64,000 nucleotides of DNA, from the NCBI RefSeq assembly GCF_040869045.1, contig NC_090320.1, positions 119,049,112 to 119,113,111 of the forward strand, in the 5' to 3' direction. The notes under the pieces are model-generated. The model was not told the origin of the DNA. It saw nothing but the letters and a program-made list of their open reading frames with translations, and did no database searches. The stretch comes from Eurosta solidaginis (Eukaryota > Arthropoda > Insecta > Diptera > Tephritidae). A program made the translations under genes and the position numbers. Below are positions 1-9,800 of the stretch, in pieces (the stretch's first letter is position 1; each line of letters begins with the position of its first letter).

Positions 1-2
1 AC

Positions 3-2683
3 AATTCTGAGGTTTTTTCAAATAAATATGATGTTTATCGGCGTGATCGCATCTCTAGAGTGGGAGGTGTCCTTATTGCTGTTGAATCTAACCTATCGTC
101 TGAGTTGATTTCGCTGGACAATATCTCCCATATCGAATTCATAGCAGTTAGGCTTTCATTCGGTAGCTATAGCGTAATTGTTTGCTGTTCGTATATACCA
201 CCTCGTTCGGATATGGATGTTTATGCTAGTCATAGCTCGGCCATCTGTGATTTGCATTCGCAGTTGGGAGATAACGATCGACTTGTTGTTGTTGGTGACT
301 TTAACTTGCCAACAGTTAGTTGGGTTAATATAAGTGATTCAAACTTTTTAACTCCCACTGCTCAACATGAGTTTCTCAATTGCTTGTTAGACTCATCTCT
401 TTTACAGATTAACAATGTTCCAAATAATGGAAATAAAATGCTGGATTTAGTATTTGTGGATGGCTCGATGGGTACTGCCCTTACGCAAATACCACCTTTA
501 TCCCTTCCAGAAGACCCTCTTCACCATACGCTAGAGATATCACTTGATATCAGCCTACCCCGTAGGATTCAATTACAGTCTCGTCTCCGATCTAGATGCT
601 TCTACAAAGCGAATTTCATTATGCTCAATGATCTGTTGGCTTCCCATGATTGGTCGGATCTCTATGCTTGCACTGATGTCGATTCGGCTATCTCTATATT
701 TTACAGTACGCTTGATAGCTTCTTTGATACCTGCATTCCTACTCGCTATACCCTATGTTCGAATAAGCCCCCTTGGTTTTCAAGGCAACTTATCAGACTT
801 AATAACATCAAATCTAGGCTTTATAAGAGGTTCAAGAAATCTGCTGACCTCTCTAAATATCTAATAGCTCGTTCTAAATTTCACCGTCTTAATCAGCTTT
901 GTTATAAAAATTACTTGAGTTGTTGTAAAGCCAATTTTTTTAGAAATCCAAAAAAGTTTTACAGTTTCGTAAATTCAAAGCGGAAAACTTCTGGGTATCC
1001 TTCCTCATTAACCTTTGGAGGTAAAAAAGCTTGCACTGATGAGGACGTTGCTGAACTATTTTCTGAGTTCTTTAAGTCCACGTATTCATCCAGTGGTTTT
1101 CATTCTGGTCAATATCCCTATCGCTTAGATAGCTCGAATTACATTAGGAATCCTGCTATTGATGGTAATATTGTTCTTCAGAGTCTTCAATCTTTGAAGC
1201 CCACCTTTCCTCCGGAACCGGACGGTGTTCCTAGCTGCGTGCTTAGGTACTGCGCCGAAAACATGTATGAGCCTATTTTAAAATTATTTGAGCTATCTCT
1301 GGGATCTGCGTCATTCCCGGCACTTTGGAAACAGTCTTTTATTATACCCCTGCATAAAAAAGGTAGTAGGTCAAAAGTTGAAAACTACAGGGGTATTGCT
1401 AAACTTTTAGTCATTCCTAAAGTCTTTGAACAGATTGCCACCAATCAACTGCAATATCAGTGTTCTAGTCTTTTATCTCCATGCCAACACGGTTTTATTC
1501 GTCAAAGGTCAACCACTACAAATTTGCTTGTATTCACCTCTATAGTTATGGAAGGATTTTTAGCGAACAAGCAAACGGATGTCATCTACACGGACTTCAG
1601 CAAAGCATTTGATACCGTCAACCACGAGTTGCTTATTCATAAGCTTGATTTACTGGGCTTTCCGTTTCACCTATTAATGTGGCTGAAAAGCTATCTTTCT
1701 AACCGGACCCAAAAAGTCCTGTTCAAGTGCAATCTGTCGGAATCGTTCGGAGTTTCCTCCGGCGTACCCCAGGGAAGTCATCTAGGCCCTTTGCTCTTTG
1801 CCCTTTTCATTAATGACTTGCCACAGACAATATTATATTCCCATAATATAATGTATGCGGATGATGTAAAACTTTGCTACACTTACTGTCCCACCGATTT
1901 GAGTTCCTTGGATCTTCTTCAGGCCGACTTGGACTCGTTCCAATGTTGGTGCACAACAAATTTATTAGCTTTAAATTGCTCTAAATGTAAGCATATGACA
2001 TTTCACCGAGTGAAGCCAGCATTGAAATCTTATGTAATAGATGGTACGCCTTTGGAGCGTATATCTATTGCAAATGATCTAGGTGTCCTTTTTGATCCGA
2101 AATTGAATTTTAACATGCATATTTCATCTATAGCCAACAAAGCGTTGGGTTTACTTGGATTTGTTAAAAGATGGGCTAAAGAGTTCGATGATCCGTACCT
2201 CACTAAGGTTCTTTACACATCGCTGGTTCGTCCATTACTCGAGTATTGCTCATGCGTTTGGTCCCCTGTTTCTCAAAAGCATATAAAGCGTCTTGAGTCA
2301 GTTCAAAAGCAATTTTTGATATTTGCATTGCGCGGCCTTAATTGGGACTCAAGTCTCCACCTTCCTCCATACAGAAGTAGACTTCTTCTTATTAACTTAC
2401 CCACTCTGGAAAATCGGAGAATATTACTGGGGTATTGTTCATCCATAAGCTCATTATTGGAGAAATTGATTCCGCGGACCTCCTCAGCCGCTTGTTTTTT
2501 GCGGTTCCCCCTAGAGTATCCAGACACTACGTTCATTTCTATTTACCCCTTTGTCGACGAAACTTTGCTAAAAATAATCCTCTTCTTATCTGGTGCGCGC
2601 ACTACAATGACTTGTATAGCTGCATCAGTCTTGAATGTACTTTTGCCACTATACGTAATGCAATACTTGCCTATCTAATTTAA
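3..2683 (+). pseudogene. LINE ORF2: endonuclease-reverse transcriptase, frameshifted at the C-terminus
   Basis: Encodes an APE-type endonuclease followed by reverse transcriptase, which would nick target DNA and prime cDNA synthesis in the nucleus. The frame is open from position 3 (no stop upstream of 60). Endonuclease motifs include GGVLIAVES near the start and VVVGDFNLPTVSW at about residues 75-90. RT motifs are YTDFSKAFDTVNHELL, SSGVPQGSHLGPLLF and MYADDVKLCY (catalytic YADD at about 1852-1863). The frame stops at 2676-2678, but from about 2430 the overlapping frame ending at 2681-2683 (FIHKLIIGEIDSADLLSRLF) looks like the native C-terminus. I infer a one-base frameshift near 2425-2440. 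The rest of ORF2 is open, so this is a fairly young copy. ORF1 is not in the window. Confidence 0.85.
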
Positions 2684-2807
2684 GAGATACAAGCTAATTT
2701 AATTTGCCGGCATTTTATTCTTCGATAAAAAAACAGGAACTATCTCGCTTAAGGATGGAGGAACATTTATCAACATGTCTCATTATGAAGGAACAAGACA
2801 GTACTGT

Positions 2808-3119
2808 GTTGATTGGAATCTGGTGCATTCCAACAACGTAAAAAACATGCTTTTTCAAGAGTCACTGACCGGAATCGTATGCATTCCGGCAGTATAATCT
2901 TATGGGTCAGGCATCGATCTGATTGGAATCCGGTGCATTCCAACAACACAGGTCATGTTACTTTTTTATGCCTTGTGATGGCGTATCCTCATTACACTAC
3001 TCTTAGCACTGCCGGATTCCCATGACATGCTGATTGGAATCTTGTTGCATTCCAACAGGGAGATTGGAATCCACTGCATTCCGAAATCATGCTGAGCGGA
3101 ATCTGATGCATTCCGCCAG
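2808..3119 (+). repeat. Array of six related hairpins in the LINE 3' region
   Basis: Six short inverted repeats share the plan stem-GGAAT, 7-8 nt loop, ATTCC-stem: 2808-2837, 2865-2892, 2921-2944, 3030-3058, 3064-3084 and 3092-3119. The closing pairs differ between copies but stay complementary: TTGGAAT/ATTCCAA, CCGGAAT/ATTCCGG and GCGGAAT/ATTCCGC. Most copies also have an outer helix (GTTG/CAAC or CTG/CAG) separated from the inner one by one unpaired A on the 5' side. The loop usually ends in TGC. Copies 3 and 5 are partly degenerate. These are paired changes, as expected for a selected RNA structure, though origin by local duplication and conversion is also possible. The LINE reverse transcriptase could be the ligand, but nothing here proves it. 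Confidence 0.8.
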
Positions 3120-3352
3120 TATAAGATTTCGGCATAAGATCTTATTTCTGCTCATATTTCTTATTATTATTATATTCTGAAATTAAATAGTAATGTTCAT
3201 TAATATTTCTTTGTTTGTAATATAACATTGTTGAAAGCTCGATATATCTTAAATTTTATCTTTTGAGTTGTATATTTATATATCTTTTATATTATGCAGT
3301 CGACCATAGTTTGTCGTCGACTTTAAATAATAAATAAATTAATAAATAAAAA

Positions 3353-4060
3353 AATTATTATTTTTATTGTATGTGCTTGTTTCAATTCGTTTGTAGTCGT
3401 CTAAATTTTCAATATTAATTTTGTAGTTTTGAATAGTTGTGTTTTTATTTGCTGTGTTAATAATTCTAACGAAAGTTTGATATTTATTTGTGATTGTGTT
3501 TGCTATAAAAATGCCTTCAGATAATTGTTGATTGGGTTTGAAGATGCTTTTACTATCAGTGTTTACTGTTACTTGTCTAATGACTTCAGATCTAGCAGGG
3601 ATTGTAATTGTATTGACGGACATACAATTTGTTAGGTGCATTGTTATTTTTTGGGGAAGATCGTATGGTCTTAGGATTAATTTATGTGTTGTCATAATCT
3701 AGAATGCAATTATATTTCTTAATAAAGTCTAAACCTATGATTCCATCGCATGGTATTGGGAAGCCGTCTTCTACGACGTGAAATTTATGACAAATTAGAA
3801 GGTCATCGCCATTTAGGTCCGCTTTGACTATGTCTAATGTGCTGGTGATACCTCGACCTATGCCCTTAAAATCTATTATTTGTGATGTATTTATTTTTGT
3901 ATGATGCGCTATTTGATTCTTTCTTATGATTGAAATATCTGCTCATGTATCTACTAGGAGGTTTGAAACTGAGTTACTTAGAGTCGTTTTAGTGGATATG
4001 TAGCTATTTAAGTGTAGGTTTAGTACACATATTTTCTGCTTATTGCTCTTGAAGGGGAGA
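3353..4060 (-). pseudogene. 412-like pol N-terminus: retropepsin with catalytic stop and frameshift
   Basis: Reading leftwards from about 4060, the sequence encodes the aspartic protease region of an LTR-element polyprotein. The active-site stretch reads LLVDT, then a TGA stop where glycine of the D-T-G triad belongs (at about 3942-3945), then ADISII. Further on the flap and second-domain motif CDGIIGLDFIKKYN is present (about 3700-3745). A frameshift near 3696-3705 moves to the frame that continues HKLILRPYDL and PARSEVIRQV, the spacer before RT in this group. The protein would normally cleave Gag-Pol. This copy cannot make an active enzyme. It ends where the LINE tail begins. Confidence 0.7.
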
Positions 4061-5246
4061 CTGCTGGTTTTCCTGGTGCGTACATTTGCGTACGTTACTT
4101 GTCTGGCTATAATTCCTATTTCCATTTTGCGTTGCAACCCTTTGGGTATTATTATTTGGTCTCGTGATATTGTTATTGTTATACCTTGATTGTGGTCTGA
4201 ACCTTCTTCCTCTATAACCTCCGTAGTTGTTATTTCGATAACCTCCACGGAAATTACTTCGATATTGATTTTGTTGTCCTATGTTTAAAATTGTGCCTGT
4301 GCTGTGAGCTGCCTGTGATTTCCGTGCAGCTGTTTGTGAACTTTGAAATTGCATCGTTCATTGTTGTGAAAGTTCCCGCTTGCATGATCATTTTCACTTT
4401 ATCATTGGAGCAGTTCTTACACATGGCTTTGACCGCTGCTTGGGCAGCATATCTGGTTGTCAAGTCTGGGTTTAAGCCATGCGAGATGTATGCTTCTATC
4501 TCCGCAGTGTATTGGTTTGCTATTTTACTGCGCTGTTGGATATTCGGGAGTTTTGCTGTCAAAATCTCCACTGATTCGCCTTTTATTGCAGTTCTCAATT
4601 TTAATTTTATTTGTGCAATTGTAGTTTCGTTGCTAATAAAATTTCTTGCTGTGCCTTTTAATTTTCTTTTTATCAGCGTTATTGCTAAAGCTTCGTGATT
4701 ATCCTTGATTTGGTCGAGGATATCAAGGGCATCTAGGAAACTATGCAAATTTTCAGGCTTACCATCACACTCTGGTAGTACTGATGAGGCGGTTTTGATG
4801 AATTCCACTACGGTTTGTGACATTGTGATATTAATGACTGGGAGATTTAATGATTTATTTTCTTGCACCGATGAAGTCTGACTCAAAGATGGTGATGGGG
4901 TGAGGTTCCGGGAAAGTTCTGTTAGAACTGAGCTAAAATCAACCTGGATTTTTTCCTCTACTATAGTTGGTATAGTTATTTCTATGTTGTATCTGGCTAA
5001 AGAAGATACTAATTTATCTCGTACGTAGGAAAAGAATTGGAAAGCTTCTGTTTGGTGCTCTTTGGTGAGTATATTGTTTACCGTATTGATCACCTGTCCT
5101 ATATTATTTAGAGCTTCTACGATCGTGTTTAAATGTTTTACTATTGTTTGTTTTATTGTGGTATTTTTATTTATGTATTTGTATGCTTTTTCTGTTTTAA
5201 TTTTTTCTTCAGATAACGCCTCATAAATTTGTTCCCATTTGTTCAT
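4040..5246 (-). pseudogene. 412-like gag, frameshifted in the basic C-terminal region
   Basis: A 330-residue ORF starts with ATG at 5246 (MNKWEQIYEALSEE). The N-terminal half is helical and Ser/Thr-poor. The capsid-like core contains CDGKPENLHSFLDALDIL and LKGTARNFISNETT, the arrangement seen in 412/mdg1-type Gag. At about 4254 the frame ends and an overlapping frame continues with a basic, Asn/Arg/Gly-rich tail (FRGGYRNNNYGGYRGRRFRP) typical of nucleocapsid without a clear CCHC knuckle. Another shift near 4060 leads to protease. The native gene probably ran through as one Gag with two later frame changes. Its role would be particle assembly and RNA packaging. Confidence 0.7.
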
Positions 5247-5592
5247 TTCTATCTTGGGAAATCATCAGTGAATATAAAAGAAAAATTTTATTTATTTTTA
5301 ATTTCCTAAATCTCTCTAATTTTGATTTTTAATATTTAATTTATTTAACTAAATCCTTCTCCTTTTTTTGACAAAATTTTCCCATTAAACTAGTCCTACT
5401 GTGAAATATTGATTCTAATTTAAAATGAAGATAAAAAAAATTCCTAAGCAAAAACGAAGTTTAGTCATAGTTTAGCGTCCCTGAGGCCGCTCAATTGATT
5501 CTAAAATTTTAATTATACTTAAACATTTATAACTCCTTGCTGCCAGTCAGAATGTTGTTTTGATGCGGATTTTCGTTGTCGATCAAGGTTTT

Positions 5593-5712
5593 CTTATTCA
5601 ACCTCGCTTATGCTTTTATTTGGTCAGTTATCCTTATTCCACCTTGCTTATGTTTTTGTTTGTTCAGTTATCCTTATTCCACCTCGCTTATGCTTTTATT
5701 TGGTCAGTCATC
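5593..5712 (-). repeat. 40-bp tandem repeat, three copies, in the LTR-element leader
   Basis: Three consecutive units of exactly 40 bp start at 5593, 5633 and 5673, each beginning CTTATTC and containing GCTTATG followed by TTTGGTCAGT (one copy with TTGTTCAGT). A fourth unit starts and stops (CTTATTGG). It lies between the primer binding site and gag, where some Gypsy elements carry insulator-like or regulatory repeats. No function can be read from sequence. Confidence 0.85.
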
Positions 5713-6020
5713 CTTATTGGCGATCAGAATGTTGTTTAATTTTATTTGCTGTTAACTTAGATTTTAATTTGCTCAAATCCTCATAAATGATGATGGTAGC
5801 AATTTTCTGGAAGTCCTGGTTGTAGCGCAAAATGCCACTTTCCTTTGTATCCTGTTCGGTTCAAAATTACTTAATTTTTATTTTTAGTTTGGCAGGATCT
5901 TCAGTCCTGTCTTTAAAATTCTTGGAAGTTAGCGAACTATTTCTTGAGATGGCCGGATCTCTGTTCAGCCACATCTAGCGAATTTTGCTTATGAGCAAAT
6001 TTTCAGCTAATTGAAGATCA

Positions 6021-6037
6021 GGCTGGCGGGATCACCA
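6021..6037 (-). other. Candidate primer binding site of the 412-like element
   Basis: On the minus strand, directly after the LTR's terminal ACA comes TGGTGATCCCGCCAGCC. It starts with the TGG expected to pair with a tRNA CCA end and abuts the LTR with no spacer. I cannot assign the tRNA with confidence. Confidence 0.5.
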
Positions 6038-6430
6038 TGTAATAAGTTGTAATGAAAAAACGAAAAAGGTTTTCTGAACGCTGATTGAATTCGTTAAAAT
6101 GCGATTGATTTTATTGACGAAATTCATTTCTATTTATACAAAAGTTCTTAACATACACATACATACTTACATGAATGTTTACATATTAGAAGTGCATGAC
6201 TTAATAATGTAAAGTGGTTTGCCAGCAAATTATTGTATTGACCTACATATTGTCAATATGATCCGCGCGTAAGCTGATTGGTATGACGAATCAATATATT
6301 GGGCGATTTGGCAAATGCGAATGAACTCATGGTTGATATCTGGATCAATTAAATATGAACGTTTGTTTGTATGTATATTTTTAACATTAGGCGTGTTCGA
6401 AGTGAGGTGAATTCCACGCAACACTACACA
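6038..6430 (-). repeat. 5' LTR of the 412-like element
   Basis: Bounded on the element strand by TGTGTAGTG and ATTACA, so it has TG...CA ends, and is followed by a TGG-starting primer site. Length is about 393 bp. The partner LTR is not in the window, so the outer edge (6428 or 6430) is set only by the terminal TG. Confidence 0.6.
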
Positions 6431-6550
6431 GTTTAGATGGGCCTCTTCCTTTTTTTGTCGCTGTTGGTGGTGCAGGAGGCCGTTTAGGTGGGCCTCTGCC
6501 TTTTGTTGCCGCTGTTGTGGCTGCAGGAGGCCGTTTAGGCGGGCCTCTGT
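6431..6550. repeat. 51-bp minisatellite, about 2.3 copies
   Basis: Units start at 6431, 6482 and 6533 with GTTTAG(A/G)TGGGCCTCT and end in GTGCAGGAGGCC or GCTGCAGGAGGCC. The period is 51 bp, a multiple of three, but all plus-strand frames hit stops within the array. It begins at the outer edge of the 412-like LTR and is much more GC-rich than its surroundings. Confidence 0.8.
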
Positions 6551-7072
6551 ATAGGCTGTTTATAAGCTATGAAGGAAGAAAAGTTGTAACATTAGTGGTA
6601 TTATTTCGTACTCGCGTTGCAAAAAAAAAAATCGGTAGAGTTTTTTGGAAAGCATGGAACTTGGCCAAACGTAAAGTCGTTTTTAAGCAATTCGTTCTGC
6701 TCAAGATACCAGAACCCTTTCAATTCTCGCATAAGTGTACTGGACAGCAAACAATTGAGTTACGTGTAAATCGCAGTCGTTAGAGTACAAGCAAAAGATA
6801 GACTGGCCGCTAGTGCAACAGCAATCGCAAATATCAAGAACTACTAACTGATCTAAGCCAGACTGTGGAAGAGTCAGATAACCTACAATTACCAATTTTG
6901 CAACATTGTGCCGCACATGCATATATTTTATGAACCTGTCACGTTGAACCAAACCAGTTATCAATTAAAACCATTATATATCGCGTGCAGTGATCGGAAG
7001 CCCTTTAAAGAAAAGTTACATGGTAAAAAACAAAAACAATTTGAATTTACATTAAATACAAAGCATATACAA
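6551..7072. other. Unassigned spacer between two LTR elements
   Basis: No ORF with recognisable content. Open frames here are short, lack family motifs and are best treated as chance. The segment separates the 412-like LTR with its minisatellite from the errantivirus-type LTR and may be the local host background. Confidence 0.5.
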
Positions 7073-7412
7073 GATAACATAAGCCGTCTTGCTATAGTAA
7101 ATTTTCGATCTCTTTGTATCAGCGACAATTTTCGATCGCTATTTATTGCTTCGAGCAATTTGATCTCTTTGTTTATACGACAGTTTGTGATCTCTGTTTA
7201 TTAATTAGCAAAGTCTGATCTCTTTGGGTGCTGGCTTATGTTGTTTTCACTTTTATTTAATTATCACTTGTTACACATTTCACAGAACTTAAGAACTACA
7301 TGACATTTTACCTTAAGTACTTTTTTGCGTACCAACTCTTCAGGTGGCTCGTGCTCTTGTTAAGCATTGCTGTTGTGCTAATCGACAGTTTTGGCAATTT
7401 TTCAGGTGCACT
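7073..7412 (-). repeat. 3' LTR of the errantivirus-type element
   Basis: Closely matches 13229-13590 over its whole length, sharing CATAAGCCGTCTTGCTAT at one edge and CAATTTTTCAGGTGCACT at the other. It lacks a roughly 20-bp insertion that the partner carries near its right end. Substitutions between the two LTRs are scattered and numerous, so insertion is not recent. The edge at 7412/7415 is uncertain because CGT follows in both copies. Confidence 0.85.
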
Positions 7413-8106
7413 CGTTTTAAATTCGGGACGTCCTCGGACCGGTAGCTTTCTTATAACTAAAAATTAAATTTTGCCTCCACTGACATTTTACACATAGTTG
7501 TTTCAGTTATGCAAACCAATATATGTATGTAAATAAATGGCTTATTGATAGATATATACTAATGTTTTGCATTACAGATTTAATGACTATTATTTGAAAA
7601 ATGTTTTACTTAGATAATTATTTAAACAAAATCTCATCGCAACAACATCATTCAAAGATAGTTTATTCGTAGATAAATTATTCTTCAGTAAACATTTGAT
7701 GGATAATTTATTTCCGAATGATTTTGTTTGATTGAAGTTCGCATATATAAAAAAAAATTATTTTGTATGTTTGTTATCTATTGAAGCAATGAAAACAAGT
7801 GTTTCTTATTAATGTTTTTATTACATATTTAACTATTAATCAATCAAAGTTTATTGAAGCGAAATGATCGGCAAAATAATTTATTTTTATAATCGCAATG
7901 CAAATGAATTTAACCCAACACTGTGTAGATCCTTAAATTTTCGAATAAATTTCCATTTTTCGTGTTTATTGTTTGATACAGGTTTTAGTAATTATGTTAT
8001 TTAATTTTTATTACATACATAAAACAGTTTAAATGCTGCTCAAATTAAGATATACATTATAGTATTTTTTTATTGCAATGAAATATGCTTTGAAATAATC
8101 TGGACT
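7413..8106 (-). other. Region between integrase and 3' LTR; env absent
   Basis: AT-rich sequence without any recognisable envelope-like ORF in either strand. In env-bearing errantiviruses this position holds a gene of well over a kilobase. Here under 700 bp remain, so env has been lost or never existed. No clear polypurine tract is visible next to the 3' LTR. Confidence 0.6.
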
Positions 8107-8886
8107 TTATCGAATATTGTCTTTGTGTACCTTTTTACCGTTAATAAGGACCCTTGTACCTAAATCTATTTTTACGGTATTTTCTTCAGTTTATTGCCTA
8201 AGCGCTTGTTTCGTTTAACATAAACTTTTTCACCTTCGCAGAATATTCTTTAGCTTCCTTTAGACTTACTTATTACTTTATCTTGTGCTGCACAAAGTTT
8301 GTCTTTAATTCAGAAATTCTTTTTAAAAATTATTGAGCCCGTTTATAGGACTTTCATTTAACGTTGAATGAATAGTATTATTGTACTTGTTTGTTGCTAA
8401 TAAAATCAGTTCTTGTATGCCAGTCAAATTTTGTTGTGCTTTGGTGCATCTGGCTATCTCCGTAATTGTAGAATGTACTCTCTCTATCTGTCCGTTACTG
8501 CTACTGTGCAACGCTGGTATAAAAAACTGCTCTATGTTGAAATGGTCTTTTAACAAATTTGTTACTATGTTTGAATGAAACGATTTCTCGTTATCGCATA
8601 CTACAACAGTGGTTCTTTTGAACTTATTTAATGTTATTAGCAATGCATTTTTAACATCTAGCGTTGATCGGGATAGAATGGGAATTACTACAGTGAACTT
8701 AGAAAATTTGTCGATGCAAGTGAAAAAATGATACTTGTCTACGGAGAAAATGTCTATATGTAAAATTTGGCCAGGATAATCTGGAATAGGAGTTTTCCCA
8801 ACCTCGGGTTTCGCAGGATGCTTATTATACTTGTTTTCCATACAAATTCTACAGTTTTTACCGATTGTTGCTAATATTTTCTTCAT
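8107..8886 (-). pseudogene. Errantivirus-type integrase
   Basis: Integrase inserts the cDNA into host DNA. The frame 8886-8323 begins with the end of the zinc-binding domain (GKNCRICMENKY) and continues into the DDE core with HIDIFSVDKYHFFTCIDKFS, VVVCDNEKSFHS and the glutamate in NGQIERVHST. After the stop at about 8323, the C-terminal domain can still be followed with stops and a shift to about 8107 (EGEKVYVKRNKRLGNK, then VLINGKKVHKDNIR). The catalytic D-D-E residues are visible, but the C-terminal region has premature stops. The preceding RNase H frame overlaps by only four bases in another frame. Confidence 0.8.
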
Positions 8887-9800
8887 ATCTGGGAAGAAGT
8901 ATTCCGAGATGAGTTCTTTATAACTTCGATTTGATCCTCTCTTCTGATAAGGTCTATGACCAATTTTTCCGTGTGTACGAATTTAACACCAGAAAAATTT
9001 GACAAAAGCAAGGACTGAACTCTGGCCTTCGTTTCGAGATCACAACAAATTCCGTTTACAACATTTGGGTTTATTTTTTCGCGAAGTGTTTGCAATAAGA
9101 ACTCTGCGTCGTTAAAATGTATAGTGTGTCTGATTTGTTTTTGGAATAAAAGTTTTGTTGATTTTCTGTTGAAATCTGAAGTCACAAGAACGAGCTGAGC
9201 TCTGAACTGATTAACTGGATTTTTTATAGTTTTTATGGCATCAGAAAGGTAAATTTCGCTGTGCGCGGTTTCCGCTAATTCGTCGAGGTTGTGGATATAC
9301 TGCCGAGAAAGCGCATCGGCTACTTTGTTCTCTTTGCCTGGCTTGTAAAAATATTTTGGGGCGAAAGATTTGATAAATGCTGACCACCGTTTTATTTTCG
9401 AGTTGGGATTTTTTTCAGAAATTGCAACTGTGAGCGGTTGGTGGTCCGTGTATATGTGTATATTTTTCTTACCGTAAAGGTAATGTCTAAGTATTTGAAA
9501 TGCCCAGACAATGGCAAGGAGCTCGCGCTCATTTGTGGCGTAATTTTCTTCACTTTTGGACAACGTCCGGGAAATCATGGTAATGGGTTTGCCATTCTGT
9601 GAAAGCATGGCACCAAGTGCGACTGACGGAGCATCGGTCGTTATTTCGAATGGTTTTGTATAGTCCGGATGTTGAAGAAGATCATCTTCTGAGGCTAATA
9701 TATGTTTTAGTTTGTTAAATGCTGTTATTGCATCCACGTCGAGTGATATATTAATTTTATTTGAATAGTTGCTTCTAACATGACCGTTCTCTCCTCTCAA
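8883..9800 (-). pseudogene. Errantivirus-type RNase H and connection domain
   Basis: The frame starts with RGENGHVRSNYS, a linker characteristic of the gypsy/17.6/297 group, then RNase H. TTDAPSVALGAMLSQNG carries the first catalytic Asp, TNERELLAIVWAFQ the Glu, and IYTDHQPLTVAI the next Asp, ending with VADALSRQ. The domain removes RNA from the cDNA hybrid. The rest leads toward the integrase zinc domain. This piece is intact internally but out of frame with the RT segment above it. Confidence 0.85.

Larger units (their letters stand above)
1..3352 (+). mobile_element. Non-LTR retrotransposon (LINE), 3' part, jockey/CR1-like
   Basis: The element enters the window already inside its endonuclease domain, so its 5' part lies to the left. 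It holds an endonuclease-reverse transcriptase ORF (to about 2683), a 3' region with six related hairpins (2808-3119), an AT-rich stretch, and a tail of AATAA/TAAA-like units near 3325-3352. The tail directly abuts coding sequence of a minus-strand LTR element. The simplest reading is that this LINE inserted into that LTR element, with the missing half left of the window. Family assignment rests on the EN and RT motifs and is only to clade level. The A-rich repeat tail is typical of jockey/CR1-type LINEs. Confidence 0.85.
3353..6430 (-). mobile_element. Gypsy LTR retrotransposon, 412/mdg1-like, 5' half
   Basis: Read on the minus strand: an LTR (6430-6038), a candidate primer binding site, a leader of about 770 nt with a 40-bp tandem repeat, gag (5246 to about 4040) and protease (to about 3353). 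RT, RNase H, integrase and the 3' LTR are absent here. The break coincides with the A-rich tail of the plus-strand LINE, so the rest probably lies beyond the LINE, left of the window. Assignment to the 412/mdg1 group comes from gag and protease appearance and from an LTR starting TGTGTAGTG. It is moderate, not certain. Confidence 0.7.

Noticed and set aside
544..864. 106-codon plus-strand frame inside the LINE ORF2
   Set aside because: Lies entirely within the endonuclease-RT coding sequence in another frame and has no motifs.
4291..4698. 135-codon plus-strand frame opposite the 412-like gag
   Set aside because: Antisense shadow of a recognisable gag; the hydrophobic look comes from the reverse complement of Asn/Lys-rich codons.
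7068..7076. Target-site duplication for the errantivirus-type element
   Set aside because: Left flank (ACAA) and right flank (CGTG) do not match under any edge choice I tried.
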